From Litoribacter populi (GTDB lineage: Bacteria; Bacteroidota; Bacteroidia; Cytophagales; Cyclobacteriaceae): a stretch of DNA of 64,000 nt. The notes beneath the pieces were generated by a model. The model made no database searches. It saw nothing but the letters and a program-made list of their open reading frames with translations, and was not told the DNA's origin. Location of the stretch: NCBI RefSeq assembly GCF_007483685.1, contig NZ_VMKN01000001.1, positions 2,916,442 to 2,980,441 of the forward strand. The letters run 5' to 3'. The translations under genes were made by a program, and so were the position numbers. This document shows, one piece after another, positions 55,425 to 63,806 of this stretch (position 1 is its first letter; each line of letters starts with the position of its first letter).

Positions 55425-56224
55425 TTATTTCTCAAGTTTAAAATCACGCCTGCCAGCACCATCATCATCCCGAGGTAGATCAACAAATCATAGGTCTCGT
55501 CAAAGAGCAAGAAGCCGAAGCCAAGTGCATACACGATACCTATATAATTGAGGCTAGCAATTTTAGACAGTTGTGCATTTTGATAGGCCATGGTCATAAA
55601 ATACTGTGCAAACTGTGTAAAGATACCTATTCCCAGCAAGATTGCCCAATCCCAGCCCTGGGGAGGAACCCACGCAAAAATACTAATCAACCCTACAATG
55701 GGTAAAGTAACCAAGGGAAAATAAAACACTATCACTAGCGGGTGTTCACTCACATTCAATTTCCGAATGATATTGTATGCCAAACCTGAAAATAATGCCG
55801 AAATAATGCCCACCGCAAGCCACCAAGGTGAAATCCTCGGGTCAAACCCCTCTATCATCAAGACACCTGCAAAGGCGATCCCGAAATACAAAAACTGTAA
55901 AGGTTTAACCTTCTCCTTAACTATCACAATCCCCAATACGGTGGTAAAAATCGGAGAAAGATATTGAATGGTAACCGCACTGGCCAGAGGGATGTTTTGT
56001 AAGGTGTAGAAAAAGGAAATAAGTCCGATTGAACCCGCCACGCCGCGAAGTATTAGCAGCTTTTTATTGTTACCAAAAAGTGGAATGCTCTTTTTCTTAA
56101 GTATGGCAAAAGTGAATATAAAACTGAACAGTGACCTAAAAAAGATTATTTCAATTGCTGGCAGGTGTGAAATGTATTTCACCGACACGTTCATGATAGA
56201 GAAAAACACTCCGGCCAGCAGCAT
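55421..56224 (-). CDS. EamA/DMT-family transporter
   Basis: 267 aa from ATG 56224, with about ten membrane segments in two EamA repeats (SIMNVSVKYIS, FFRSLFSFIFTF; LKPLQFLYFG, GVIL). The frame is open further upstream with TTG 56248 or 56305; the last overlaps the upstream terminator and is unlikely. Substrate unknown. The 4-bp overlap with pncB suggests it carries nicotinamide, nicotinate or a related metabolite, but that is inference. Confidence 0.85.
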   Translation of the reverse strand: MLLAGVFFSIMNVSVKYISHLPAIEIIFFRSLFSFIFTFAILKKKSIPLFGNNKKLLILRGVAGSIGLISFFYTLQNIPLASAVTIQYLSPIFTTVLGIVIVKEKVKPLQFLYFGIAFAGVLMIEGFDPRISPWWLAVGIISALFSGLAYNIIRKLNVSEHPLVIVFYFPLVTLPIVGLISIFAWVPPQGWDWAILLGIGIFTQFAQYFMTMAYQNAQLSKIASLNYIGIVYALGFGFLLFDETYDLLIYLGMMMVLAGVILNLRNK

Positions 56225-56303
56225 GTGCTGAATGCTCTTATTACTCAAAAGAAACTTGAATTTTAAGTGTTGGTAATTTTTTGTAAGATGAGAAGAACCC
56301 CTC

Positions 56304-56343
56304 AAAAAAATAGAAGAGGCTGATTAACCCCTTCTATTTTTTT
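56304..56343. terminator. Terminator-like hairpin upstream of the EamA gene
   Basis: AAAAAAATAGAAG (56304-56316) pairs with CTTCTATTTTTTT (56331-56343). It has A and T runs on both sides. It ends the transcript of the upstream unknown gene (stop at 56399) on the minus strand and blocks read-through into the NAD-salvage operon. Confidence 0.75.
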
Positions 56344-56398
56344 ATTGATGTATTTACAAAGGTATACCAATTTTACATAGGTAAAGGACCTCACCCCT

Positions 56399-56845
56399 TT
56401 AAACTTTACTCTTTAATCCTCCTACTTTCTTAACGGAAGCAAAATAAAATTTATAGGCTACCATTAGTATTTCAGCCTTGGCCTTTTCTTTCCAAGTATT
56501 AAGGTTGACCTTAATATCCCCGATTCCCGTTTTTCCTGCAAAACCAATGTGAACATTGATAAAATGCTGGACACTTTGATCAATAATACACCAAGACTTA
56601 GTTAAATCATTGAGCTCTATCAAACACATATGGGTGTTTTGGAAAGTCTTAAACTCATATTCAACTAATAAAACCTTCTGTATTTTCTCATAGCAAACAG
56701 AGATTTTCCCACCTACAAAATCGAAGCAATGCTGACAATCGAAGTGGACTTCATTATCAATCAAAAGTGAATTTTCATTATATTCTTTAAAATCAACCCC
56801 ATGTTTCCTCATCAAATCGATTTCATTCATTATATAATTGTGCAT
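56399..56845 (-). CDS. Hypothetical protein
   Basis: 148 aa, soluble, Cys- and His-rich (FDCQHCFDFVGGK, VCYEKI, TKSWCIID). ATG 56830 would shorten it by five residues. I do not recognise the family. The paired Cys could bind metal. It is isolated between two long gaps and is followed by a terminator. Confidence 0.6.
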   Translation of the reverse strand: MHNYIMNEIDLMRKHGVDFKEYNENSLLIDNEVHFDCQHCFDFVGGKISVCYEKIQKVLLVEYEFKTFQNTHMCLIELNDLTKSWCIIDQSVQHFINVHIGFAGKTGIGDIKVNLNTWKEKAKAEILMVAYKFYFASVKKVGGLKSKV

Positions 56846-57047
56846 AGGAATTGGTTAGGTATTGGCATTGGGATTTCACCACACATGGTTGATTTAAAAA
56901 AAAATATAATTAATTAATTCCTAATCATTTATGATGGGTTCTACCATGGTCAAGCAACTAAAAATATTGAAGATTGGTTCCATATAGAATGAAAGTAAAC
57001 CAATAACCTACCAGCCATAATTTTATTCTACAAACCTGATTAGTAAT

Positions 57048-57497
57048 ATGTCACTTAAAACCGGCCAGAAGGCCCCTGATTTCACATTATCCGCCACTGG
57101 CGGAAAGAAGATAACTTTGTCAAAAGATTTGGAAGGACAAGCATGCATCCTGTTTTTCTACCCTAAGGATTTCACCAAAGGTTGTACTGCTGAGGTATGT
57201 TCATTTCGGAATAATTTCGAAACTTTTGACGTCCCTGTTTTCGGTATCAGCCGGGACAGTATAGAATCACATGAAAAGTTCAAGAAGGCACATAACCTCC
57301 CTTACGAACTTTTATCAGACAACTCCGGCAAAGTTTGCAAATCATATGATGCTCTTATACCTATAATCAATATGCCTAAGAGAGTAACTTACCTTTTGGA
57401 TGAGGAGCACAAGGTGGCCGCTGTTTTTCAAGATCTTTTCGGAGCAAAAAAACACATTCAAAATATGATTGAGAATTTGGGCAAGGTGAAGAGTTAA
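57048..57497 (+). CDS. bcp: Bcp-type thioredoxin-dependent peroxiredoxin
   Basis: 149 aa. The peroxidatic Cys is C46 and the resolving Cys C51 in YPKDFTKGCTAEVCSFR. The opening KTGQKAPDFTLSATGGKKITLS is typical. It reduces peroxides using thioredoxin. Two pRiA4b-ORF3-like genes follow in the same direction after 42 bp; whether they share its transcript is not clear. Confidence 0.92.
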   Translation: MSLKTGQKAPDFTLSATGGKKITLSKDLEGQACILFFYPKDFTKGCTAEVCSFRNNFETFDVPVFGISRDSIESHEKFKKAHNLPYELLSDNSGKVCKSYDALIPIINMPKRVTYLLDEEHKVAAVFQDLFGAKKHIQNMIENLGKVKS

Positions 57498-57539
57498 AGA
57501 TTTTTTTATAATTTCAAAAAACAAAACAATCCTATCAAT

Positions 57540-58166
57540 ATGTCAACACCAATCATTTCGATTCAACCCGACCCTATCAAACTTAAAATATCTTTGGAGG
57601 ATATGCCAGTTCCGGTTTTCAGAGCCATTCTGGTGCCAGCCCATATTTCTATGGGAAGATTACATGAGATAATCCAGAGTGTCATGCCTTGGGATGATGA
57701 GCATCTATATCAATTTATTGACAAAATGGAGAAGCCAGCATATAAGACTGGATTGATAACAGGCGACTGCATGGAGGATGATGAACTGGAAGATGCGGAA
57801 GAAACTTCATTGAGGGAAGAATTTTTGATGAAGCGCAAAGGAGCACCATTCTATTATGAATATGACTTTGGTGACAGTTGGATTCATAGAATCACTTTTG
57901 AAGAAGTTAGCCAAGAGGACAAGAATATGTTTAAAGGAAAGGCAATGCTCTTAGAAGCTGAAGGAAATTGCCCTCCGGAGAATATCGGAGGGCCGGGAGG
58001 CTATCAACATTTTCTTACTGTAATCAACGACCCTGACAATCCTGAAAATGCCAGCTTGAGAGAATGGCTGGAGTGGGATGAAGATGATCGTGATCCCTGG
58101 GACGTCAATGATGTGAACATTGAAATTTTGAGAGAATTTCTGGGGGATTACGACAAGGAAATTTAA
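57540..58166 (+). CDS. pRiA4b ORF-3-like protein, complete-motif copy
   Basis: 208 aa. Family hallmarks: IKLKISLEDMPVPVFRAILVPAHISMGRLHEIIQSVMPW at the start, then the core FYYEYDFGDSWIHRITFEEV, and GNCPPENIGGPGGYQHFLTVINDPDNPE near the end. Many family members stand alone or beside transposons and mobile elements; function unknown. A terminator lies 47 bp after it, and a diverged copy comes next. Confidence 0.9.
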   Translation: MSTPIISIQPDPIKLKISLEDMPVPVFRAILVPAHISMGRLHEIIQSVMPWDDEHLYQFIDKMEKPAYKTGLITGDCMEDDELEDAEETSLREEFLMKRKGAPFYYEYDFGDSWIHRITFEEVSQEDKNMFKGKAMLLEAEGNCPPENIGGPGGYQHFLTVINDPDNPENASLREWLEWDEDDRDPWDVNDVNIEILREFLGDYDKEI

Positions 58167-58212
58167 AATTTTCATTTAAAAATGCTTTGGCCTTAAAGCA
58201 AAAAAAACATCT

Positions 58213-58250
58213 GCCCCGCTAACTTTACCTACAAGGTAAGCGGGGCTTTT
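58213..58250 (+). terminator. Terminator between the two pRiA4b-ORF3-like genes
   Basis: GCCCCGCT (58213-58220) pairs with AGCGGGGC (58239-58246); TTACC and GGTAA extend it after an AAC bulge, and T follow. It separates the paralogues into two transcripts. Confidence 0.8.
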
Positions 58251-58354
58251 CTTAACAAATTTTAAGAATCAATAATGTTTAATTATTGGGACTTTGTTTT
58301 ATTTTTATCGTAAAATAATATTTTGTAAAACCACTTTTTATTAAAACAATTTTT

Positions 58355-58999
58355 ATGGCACCAAAAATTAATCCCAACGCAGAACCTATTAAGCTCAAGA
58401 TTTCATTAGATGATATGCCCTATCCGTTATACAGAACCTGTCTGGTCGCGGAAAATATCTCCATGGAGAGATTGCATCACATCATTCAGAATATCATGAT
58501 GTGGGACCAATTTGATTCTTATTTATTTTTGAATGACAAAAGCAAGCCGAAATTCGGGGTGGGACCATCTAATGCAAAGGTCAATCTTGAGAAAGGTAAA
58601 ATGTCAACACCCACTAGGACCTATCTAAAAAAGAAATTTATGGACAATAATAATTGTTCACCTTTCTATTATTTTTATTATAGACCACAGAGCGAATGGT
58701 GGCATACCATCACGTTCGAGGAAATTACCCCGGAGGATAGAAAAATATTCAAAGGCAGATCGATACTGCTGGAGTCATCTGGAAACTGTCCGCCTGATGA
58801 AGTAGGTGGACCAGAAGGCTTTAGAAGTTTTCTTGAGATTGTAGACAATCCTGGGCACCCATTAAATAAATATCTTAGGGAGTTAGCAACTTGGAATTTA
58901 CATAATGTAGATCCGCAATTACTAGATTATGATGATTTAAATAGTTTACAAGAATATTTAACCGAGTATGAAGATGAGCTCTTTGAGGTATATGAGTAG
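58355..58999 (+). CDS. pRiA4b ORF-3-like protein, copy with degenerate core motif
   Basis: 214 aa, clearly a paralogue of the preceding gene over its whole length (LISLDDMPYPLYRTCLVAENISMERLHHIIQNIMMW and ILLESSGNCPPDEVGGPEGFRSFLEIVDNPGHP). The conserved YDFGDSWIH segment has become FYYRPQSEWWH, so the Gly, Asp pair is missing, while Trp-His remains. This copy probably has a changed or lost activity. It has its own AT-rich leader. Confidence 0.82.
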   Translation: MAPKINPNAEPIKLKISLDDMPYPLYRTCLVAENISMERLHHIIQNIMMWDQFDSYLFLNDKSKPKFGVGPSNAKVNLEKGKMSTPTRTYLKKKFMDNNNCSPFYYFYYRPQSEWWHTITFEEITPEDRKIFKGRSILLESSGNCPPDEVGGPEGFRSFLEIVDNPGHPLNKYLRELATWNLHNVDPQLLDYDDLNSLQEYLTEYEDELFEVYE

Positions 59000-59213
59000 A
59001 CTAAATTTCAAAGAATTACTTTTGTGGTGAACCTGCTGCTTGAAAACCTTTTCATTTGATAAAGTTTTAAATTCCTTAAGCACAAGTAAAAAATGCTTTA
59101 TTCGGTTTTCTTTGCTATCTTTACTAAAAGGAATTACAGTCAACTTGATAAAAATGGAAACAAACGGACTTATTTCATAAATTAAATATTTCCACCAGCC
59201 CCTATTATTTGGA

Positions 59214-59579
59214 ATGAGAATACTTTATATCGAAGACAATGAACTCAATAGGGTGGTCTTCGCAGCATTGTTGGCCAAGGTAGCTGATGTTGTTTGTGTC
59301 AGCAATGGTTCAGAAGCAATTGAATTATTGGTGAATGCACAATTTGATATAGTGGTCGTGGACTTAAACCTTAACGACCCCGAATTTGATGGATTTGACA
59401 TTATGAAGAGAATAAGTCGTGAAGGGTTTCGAGAGAAAAACAGTACACGTTTTTATGCTCTTACCGCGTACGCCCATGAAAACTGGGAGAAGAAATGCCT
59501 TGAAGCTGGTTTTGACCACTATTTTACCAAACCTGTTGATCCAAATGAAATACTGGAATTGGATAGTAAATTGAAATGA
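59214..59579 (+). CDS. Stand-alone response regulator receiver domain
   Basis: 121 aa, one CheY-like domain. Acidic pocket E7, D8; phospho-acceptor D50 (FDIVVVDLNL); Lys in YFTKPVD near residue 106. No output domain and no kinase next to it. It could be a phosphate shuttle between other proteins. Confidence 0.9.
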   Translation: MRILYIEDNELNRVVFAALLAKVADVVCVSNGSEAIELLVNAQFDIVVVDLNLNDPEFDGFDIMKRISREGFREKNSTRFYALTAYAHENWEKKCLEAGFDHYFTKPVDPNEILELDSKLK

Positions 59580-59598
59580 AGGATAAGGTGTAAGAACC

Positions 59599-60249
59599 TT
59601 ACACCATTACGCCGTCTTGCATTGTAAGCATACGGTCAGCCATTTGTGCCAGTTCCTGATTATGGGTCACAATGATAAATGATTGACCAAATTCATCCCT
59701 GAGTTTAAAGAATAATTCATGCAGAGATTGCGCACTGGCAGAATCCAGGTTTCCGCTAGGTTCATCTGCAAAAATTATCTGAGGATCATTTATAAGGGCC
59801 CTTGCTACTGCTACCCGCTGTTGCTCACCACCTGAAAGTTCTGCTGGCTTATGTTCCAGTCTCCCAGCTATCCCAAGCAGATCAGCAAGTTTCTTCACCT
59901 TAGGCTTGAGCACTTCGGCAGATTTGCCGGAAATCATTCCAGGAATCATAATATTTTCCTCGGCAGTAAATTCTGGAAGCAAATTATGGAATTGAAATAT
60001 AAATCCGATTTTGTGGTTTCTGAAGTCAGCCAGCCTATCCCCTTTCATTCTGGTTAGTTCATTATCATCCACTTTCACCATACCCTCATCAGGCTGGTCC
60101 AAAGTACCCAGAATATGAAGCAGGGTGCTTTTCCCCGCACCTGAAGCTCCCACGATAGAGACGATCTCCCCACTTTTAATAGTAACATCCACACCCTTAA
60201 GGACATGTAGATCTCCGTAATATTTATGAATTCCTTGAGCTGTAAGCAT
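59599..60249 (-). CDS. LolD-like ABC transporter ATPase
   Basis: 216 aa. Walker A GASGAGKST (34-42), signature LSGGEQQRVAVARAL, Walker B IIFADEPSGNLD, and LLPEFTAEENIMIP fits LolD, which drives release of lipoproteins from the inner membrane. MacB and FtsE ATPases look similar, so the role is not certain. No permease is adjacent. The convergent end carries an 8-bp hairpin (59587-59605) over the stop codon. Confidence 0.88.
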   Translation of the reverse strand: MLTAQGIHKYYGDLHVLKGVDVTIKSGEIVSIVGASGAGKSTLLHILGTLDQPDEGMVKVDDNELTRMKGDRLADFRNHKIGFIFQFHNLLPEFTAEENIMIPGMISGKSAEVLKPKVKKLADLLGIAGRLEHKPAELSGGEQQRVAVARALINDPQIIFADEPSGNLDSASAQSLHELFFKLRDEFGQSFIIVTHNQELAQMADRMLTMQDGVMV

Positions 60250-60387
60250 AATTAAATTTTGACACTTCCAAATTTAAAACTATTTGACGGAATAACTTAA
60301 AATTAGGGTTCTTTTGGCAAAAAGAGCTGGAGATTCCTTGAAAAAACGGACATATAAAGTTAACTTCGGGCAAAAATTTTCACTAGG

Positions 60388-61605
60388 ATGAATATACACG
60401 AATATCAAGCTAAAGAAGTTTTAAAGTCATACGGCGTAAAAATCCAGGAGGGCATCGTAGCCGATACTCCGGAAGGAGCACTTGAAGCCGCAAAGAAACT
60501 AAATGCAGAAACAGGTACTTCATGGTATGTACTGAAAGCTCAGATTCATGCCGGAGGACGTGGTAAAGGTAAAATCCAGGAAACTCAATCCAACGGTGTG
60601 GTCTTAGCCAAAAGCCAGGATGAGGTAACAGAGAAAGCCAAAAACATCCTAGGCGGGACTTTGGTGACTATCCAAACAGGACCTGAAGGCAAGAAAGTAA
60701 ACAAAATTTTAGTTGCACAGGACGTTTATTACCCTGGAAACTCCGAGCCTAAAGAATATTACCTGTCAATCCTTTTGGACAGAGCTACTGGCAGCAATGT
60801 CATTATGGCTTCTACCGAAGGTGGTGTGGACATTGAAGAGGTAGCCGAGAAGACTCCTGAGAAAATCATCAAAGAGTGGGTTGACCCTAAAGTAGGTCTT
60901 CAAGGCTTTCAAGCTAGAAAAGTAGCCTTCAAACTTGGTTTGGAGGGAAATGCGTTTAAGGAAATGGTGAAATTTATCACTGCCTTATACAACGCATATG
61001 ATGCTACTGACTCTTCTCAGTTTGAAATCAACCCTGTGTTGAAGACTTCTGACGATCAGATTTTGGCCGTTGATGCGAAGGTAAACCTTGACGACAATGC
61101 CCTTTACAGACAAAAAGACCTTGCAGAGTTGAGAGACTTGAACGAAGAAGATCCTTTGGAAGTAGAGGCTGGCAAATCTGGATTGAACTATGTGAAGCTT
61201 GACGGAAACGTAGGCTGTATGGTCAACGGTGCCGGTCTAGCTATGGCAACTATGGATATGATCAAACTTTCAGGAGGTGAGCCTGCTAACTTCCTAGACG
61301 TAGGAGGAGGGGCAAATGCTCAGACTGTTGAGGCTGGTTTCCGAATCATCCTTCAGGACCCAAATGTAAAAGCTATCCTTATCAATGTATTTGGTGGTAT
61401 TGTAAGATGCGACAGAATCGCTAACGGTGTAGTGGAAGCGTACAAGTCTATCGGAGACATCAGAGTGCCTATCATTGTAAGACTGCAAGGAACTAATGCT
61501 GAAGAAGGTGCTAAAATCATCGACGAATCAGGATTGAAAGTTTCTTCAGCAATTACATTGAAAGAAGCTGCAGAAAAAGTTCAAGGTGTATTAAACAACG
61601 CCTAA
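60388..61605 (+). CDS. sucC: Succinyl-CoA synthetase beta subunit
   Basis: 405 aa. The enzyme makes succinate and ATP or GTP from succinyl-CoA. The ATP-grasp N-terminus is clear (NIHEYQAKEVLKSYGV, AQIHAGGRGKGKIQ, ILLDRATGSNVIMASTEGGVDIEEVA), and the C-terminal CoA part has NGAGLAMATMDMIKLSGGEPANFLDVGG and VFGGIVRCDRIANGV. The alpha subunit is not next to it in the window. It is followed by a nested repeat hairpin. Confidence 0.96.
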   Translation: MNIHEYQAKEVLKSYGVKIQEGIVADTPEGALEAAKKLNAETGTSWYVLKAQIHAGGRGKGKIQETQSNGVVLAKSQDEVTEKAKNILGGTLVTIQTGPEGKKVNKILVAQDVYYPGNSEPKEYYLSILLDRATGSNVIMASTEGGVDIEEVAEKTPEKIIKEWVDPKVGLQGFQARKVAFKLGLEGNAFKEMVKFITALYNAYDATDSSQFEINPVLKTSDDQILAVDAKVNLDDNALYRQKDLAELRDLNEEDPLEVEAGKSGLNYVKLDGNVGCMVNGAGLAMATMDMIKLSGGEPANFLDVGGGANAQTVEAGFRIILQDPNVKAILINVFGGIVRCDRIANGVVEAYKSIGDIRVPIIVRLQGTNAEEGAKIIDESGLKVSSAITLKEAAEKVQGVLNNA

Positions 61606-61633
61606 TTATATTATATTTGCATGCTAAAACCTG

Positions 61634-61709
61634 TTTAGAACTTCTAAACCTGGCAGGTTTCTAGAAAAGCGCATAAAACCCTGCTAGGTTTTAACAACCT
61701 AGCAGGGTT
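61634..61709 (+). repeat. Nested palindromes of the CCTGGCAGG/CCTGCTAGG family after sucC
   Basis: Three stems: TTTAGAA/TTCTAAA (61634-61648), AAACCTGGCAGGTTT (61646-61660, self-complementary) and AACCCTGCTAGGTT (61677-61690) with AACCTAGCAGGGTT (61696-61709). The last stem probably ends the sucC transcript. The motif resembles the CCTTCCAGGT stems at 46891 and 47394. Confidence 0.75.
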
Positions 61710-61717
61710 ATTTAAAA

Positions 61718-61791
61718 GTACCCGTAGTTCAACTGGATAGAATATCAGATTTCGGCTCTGAGGGTTGAGGGTTCGAATCCTTCCGGGTACA
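61718..61791 (+). tRNA. tRNA-Arg (anticodon TCG)
   Basis: 74 nt. Acceptor GTACCCG pairs with CGGGTAC, discriminator A. The anticodon arm TCAGA-TTTCGGC-TCTGA gives TCG (reads CGN codons). The T arm is GAGGG-TTCGAAT-CCTTC with a G-T wobble. CCA is not encoded. It lies between the sucC repeat and its own terminator. Confidence 0.93.
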
Positions 61792-61793
61792 CT

Positions 61794-61829
61794 AAAAGCT
61801 TGCACAACGCATTGTGCAAGCTTTTTTTA
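61794..61829 (+). terminator. Terminator after tRNA-Arg
   Basis: AAAAGCTTGCACAA (61794-61807) pairs with TTGTGCAAGCTTTT (61812-61825), a perfect 14-bp stem, followed by T. Confidence 0.9.
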
Positions 61830-61942
61830 TGTCAACGCCGGAATGAATCACCTAATTATTACTTATTTACGATTTTCAGACCACTTATTATTAAACTTTT
61901 AATTATATTGTGAATAATTTTTAACATTTTTTAAAACCTACC

Positions 61943-62776
61943 ATGACCATTCATCTAAACAATCAATTAGTCCGACGGGCTTTAGAATTATCTCTACTTT
62001 TTTCTGATGAAAGCTCCATACCTGAATGCTATAGATCATTCAATGCTGGCATGAAGCCAATTCACGGCGATTCCGAACAACTTCGGGAGGCATTTGTGGA
62101 CCAGGTTAACACTTGGGAGAAAACAATCTTTAGCTTAATCAACAGTGATTTTGATGTTTGCAGAATAGAACCCGTATTATACTTGACGCCACCCAACTCG
62201 GCCCCATGTTGTGAGGATACAGAAGATTTCAACTACTTCATGGAATACATTGAGCACCGAAGATTTGTCGAACACTGTAGTGAAAGGGAATACGAAAATT
62301 TAATAAATCTGGCCCAGGAATATTGTAGTGTTCATGAACGCAATATGAATAACCACCCGCGATTAAAAAACCCACTGGCGCAAGAACTTATGGACACAGG
62401 GGAAATTGAATTAAATGGGCATCAAATAATCTTTTGGAGAGGTCATACACGAGATTCAGTTTTGATTCAGCAGGACTGGAACCGAATAGAGTCATTTGCA
62501 GCATTGAATGCCAACACTATAAACATCCTTGGCAGAGTTGTCTTTTCAGGCGTCTTTCAGATCAGAAGGACGGAAATGGCCGCCTATGCCTCTCAAATGG
62601 GTTTCCGCATTCAGGCAACCGTAAATGGTAAAACAAATCTTTTGGTATATGGCAGTGAAAATGTTGGTCCGGAAAAAATCGCCTCTTTTCTAAAACAAAA
62701 GAAAAAAAGGGACGATATACAATTAATGAGTGAAAACGAATTTTTGGAAATGGTGCTGGACAACTGCTTATTATAA
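61943..62776 (+). CDS. Protein with a C-terminal BRCT domain
   Basis: 277 aa. The first ~195 residues are an unknown Cys- and His-containing domain (SAPCCEDTEDFNYF, EHCSERE, EYCSVHERNM). The last 80 residues read as BRCT: GRVVFSGVFQIRRTEMAAYASQMGFRIQATVNGKTNLLVYG, then KIASFLKQKKKRDDIQLMSENEFLEMV. BRCT domains in bacteria are known from NAD-dependent DNA ligase and some exonucleases and bind DNA ends or phosphopeptides. No such ligase is nearby. It has no operon partner. Confidence 0.75.
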   Translation: MTIHLNNQLVRRALELSLLFSDESSIPECYRSFNAGMKPIHGDSEQLREAFVDQVNTWEKTIFSLINSDFDVCRIEPVLYLTPPNSAPCCEDTEDFNYFMEYIEHRRFVEHCSEREYENLINLAQEYCSVHERNMNNHPRLKNPLAQELMDTGEIELNGHQIIFWRGHTRDSVLIQQDWNRIESFAALNANTINILGRVVFSGVFQIRRTEMAAYASQMGFRIQATVNGKTNLLVYGSENVGPEKIASFLKQKKKRDDIQLMSENEFLEMVLDNCLL

Positions 62777-62881
62777 AAGAGTCGAAAGACCGAGAATAAA
62801 AGGTTTAAAAGAAAAACTCCACAGCCAGTAGCCGCGGAGTCTTTGTTCTTTGTAAAAATCAATCAATCCCAGTTGAAAAAG

Positions 62882-63430
62882 TTATCCCTCAATATCTATC
62901 TCCTCTTGAATCATCTCCAGAGGAATTGCAATTCTCTTTATATTATAAATACCCGGTTCCACATCAGCTGAATTGCTAATTCTTCCTTTATCGGATAGGA
63001 AATGATCAAAGCTTACTCTAACATCTGGAGCCACACTTTTTTCTTTTGGATAGATACTTACCAGAAATGTATGTTCCCCTGCCGGTAAATTTTTATCTAA
63101 GTAAACTATCACATCACCTGTCACTTCATTAAGAGCAGCAATTGGCAGTTTTTCCCAACCACTCCCACTTTCAACCATCTGGTAAACCCTCAGACTTTGT
63201 AATGTATCTTGAGAATCAACCATCAATTTGACCTCTTTTAGAAAGTGATCTTTTGAAAGGTTGAGTTTCAATTCCGCGATCTCATTATACTCCCCGAGTT
63301 GAATGGAATCACGCATATTTCTTACATCAAAACGATCATTCACATCACCTACCAGCGCCTTTTGCTGACAGGAAGTAACAAAAAGTAGAGCGCAAAAAGT
63401 AAAGATCAAATAGTAAAATTTTGGGTTCAT
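62882..63430 (-). CDS. Hypothetical lipoprotein
   Basis: 182 aa from ATG 63430 (MNPKFYYLIFTFCALLFVTSC), with lipobox Cys at residue 21; a start 27 codons upstream would add a second signal-like stretch and is less likely. The mature part is rich in strands (LKEVKLMVDSQDTLQSLRVYQMV, GDVIVYLDKNLPAGEHTFLVSIYP) and has no motif I know. It is a single gene. Confidence 0.65.
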   Translation of the reverse strand: MNPKFYYLIFTFCALLFVTSCQQKALVGDVNDRFDVRNMRDSIQLGEYNEIAELKLNLSKDHFLKEVKLMVDSQDTLQSLRVYQMVESGSGWEKLPIAALNEVTGDVIVYLDKNLPAGEHTFLVSIYPKEKSVAPDVRVSFDHFLSDKGRISNSADVEPGIYNIKRIAIPLEMIQEEIDIEG

Positions 63431-63806
63431 AATCAAAATCAATTTAAAAGAGCATAATATATCATTACTTGAAGAAGCAAAAAAATAGCCAATCTCTTTC
63501 TTTATCTTCAATGCTAATATACGGTGAATTTCTTGAACTTACCAAAAGTTTATCGACTTAATTATGTGAATTTAAAAACTTAAAAAATCCTTATATCATC
63601 ATATATCAACAAAGTATATAATTATTCAGATTTAAACTATTCTTTTTTCAACCTTAAAACAATGAGAATCTGAAGTTCTCTGGTAAAAAGGCTTTTATAA
63701 ATAACAAATAATCAATATATTAGATAATCAATTGTGATTAACCTGGTTCCTCCAGGTCCAGTCGCCTTTTTAAAATATTTTTTTTTACTTTCAAATTTCC
63801 TACTTT
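63431..63806. other. AT-rich intergenic region
   Basis: 376 bp. The only structure is a small palindrome ACCTGG-TTCCT-CCAGGT (63741-63757), similar in core to the CCAGGT repeats elsewhere. I see no gene. The promoter of the DUF4236 gene should lie here. Confidence 0.4.

Noticed and set aside
59587-59605. 8-bp hairpin over the end of the LolD-like gene as a terminator
   Set aside because: There is no T run on either side, so I record it only as a weak hairpin.
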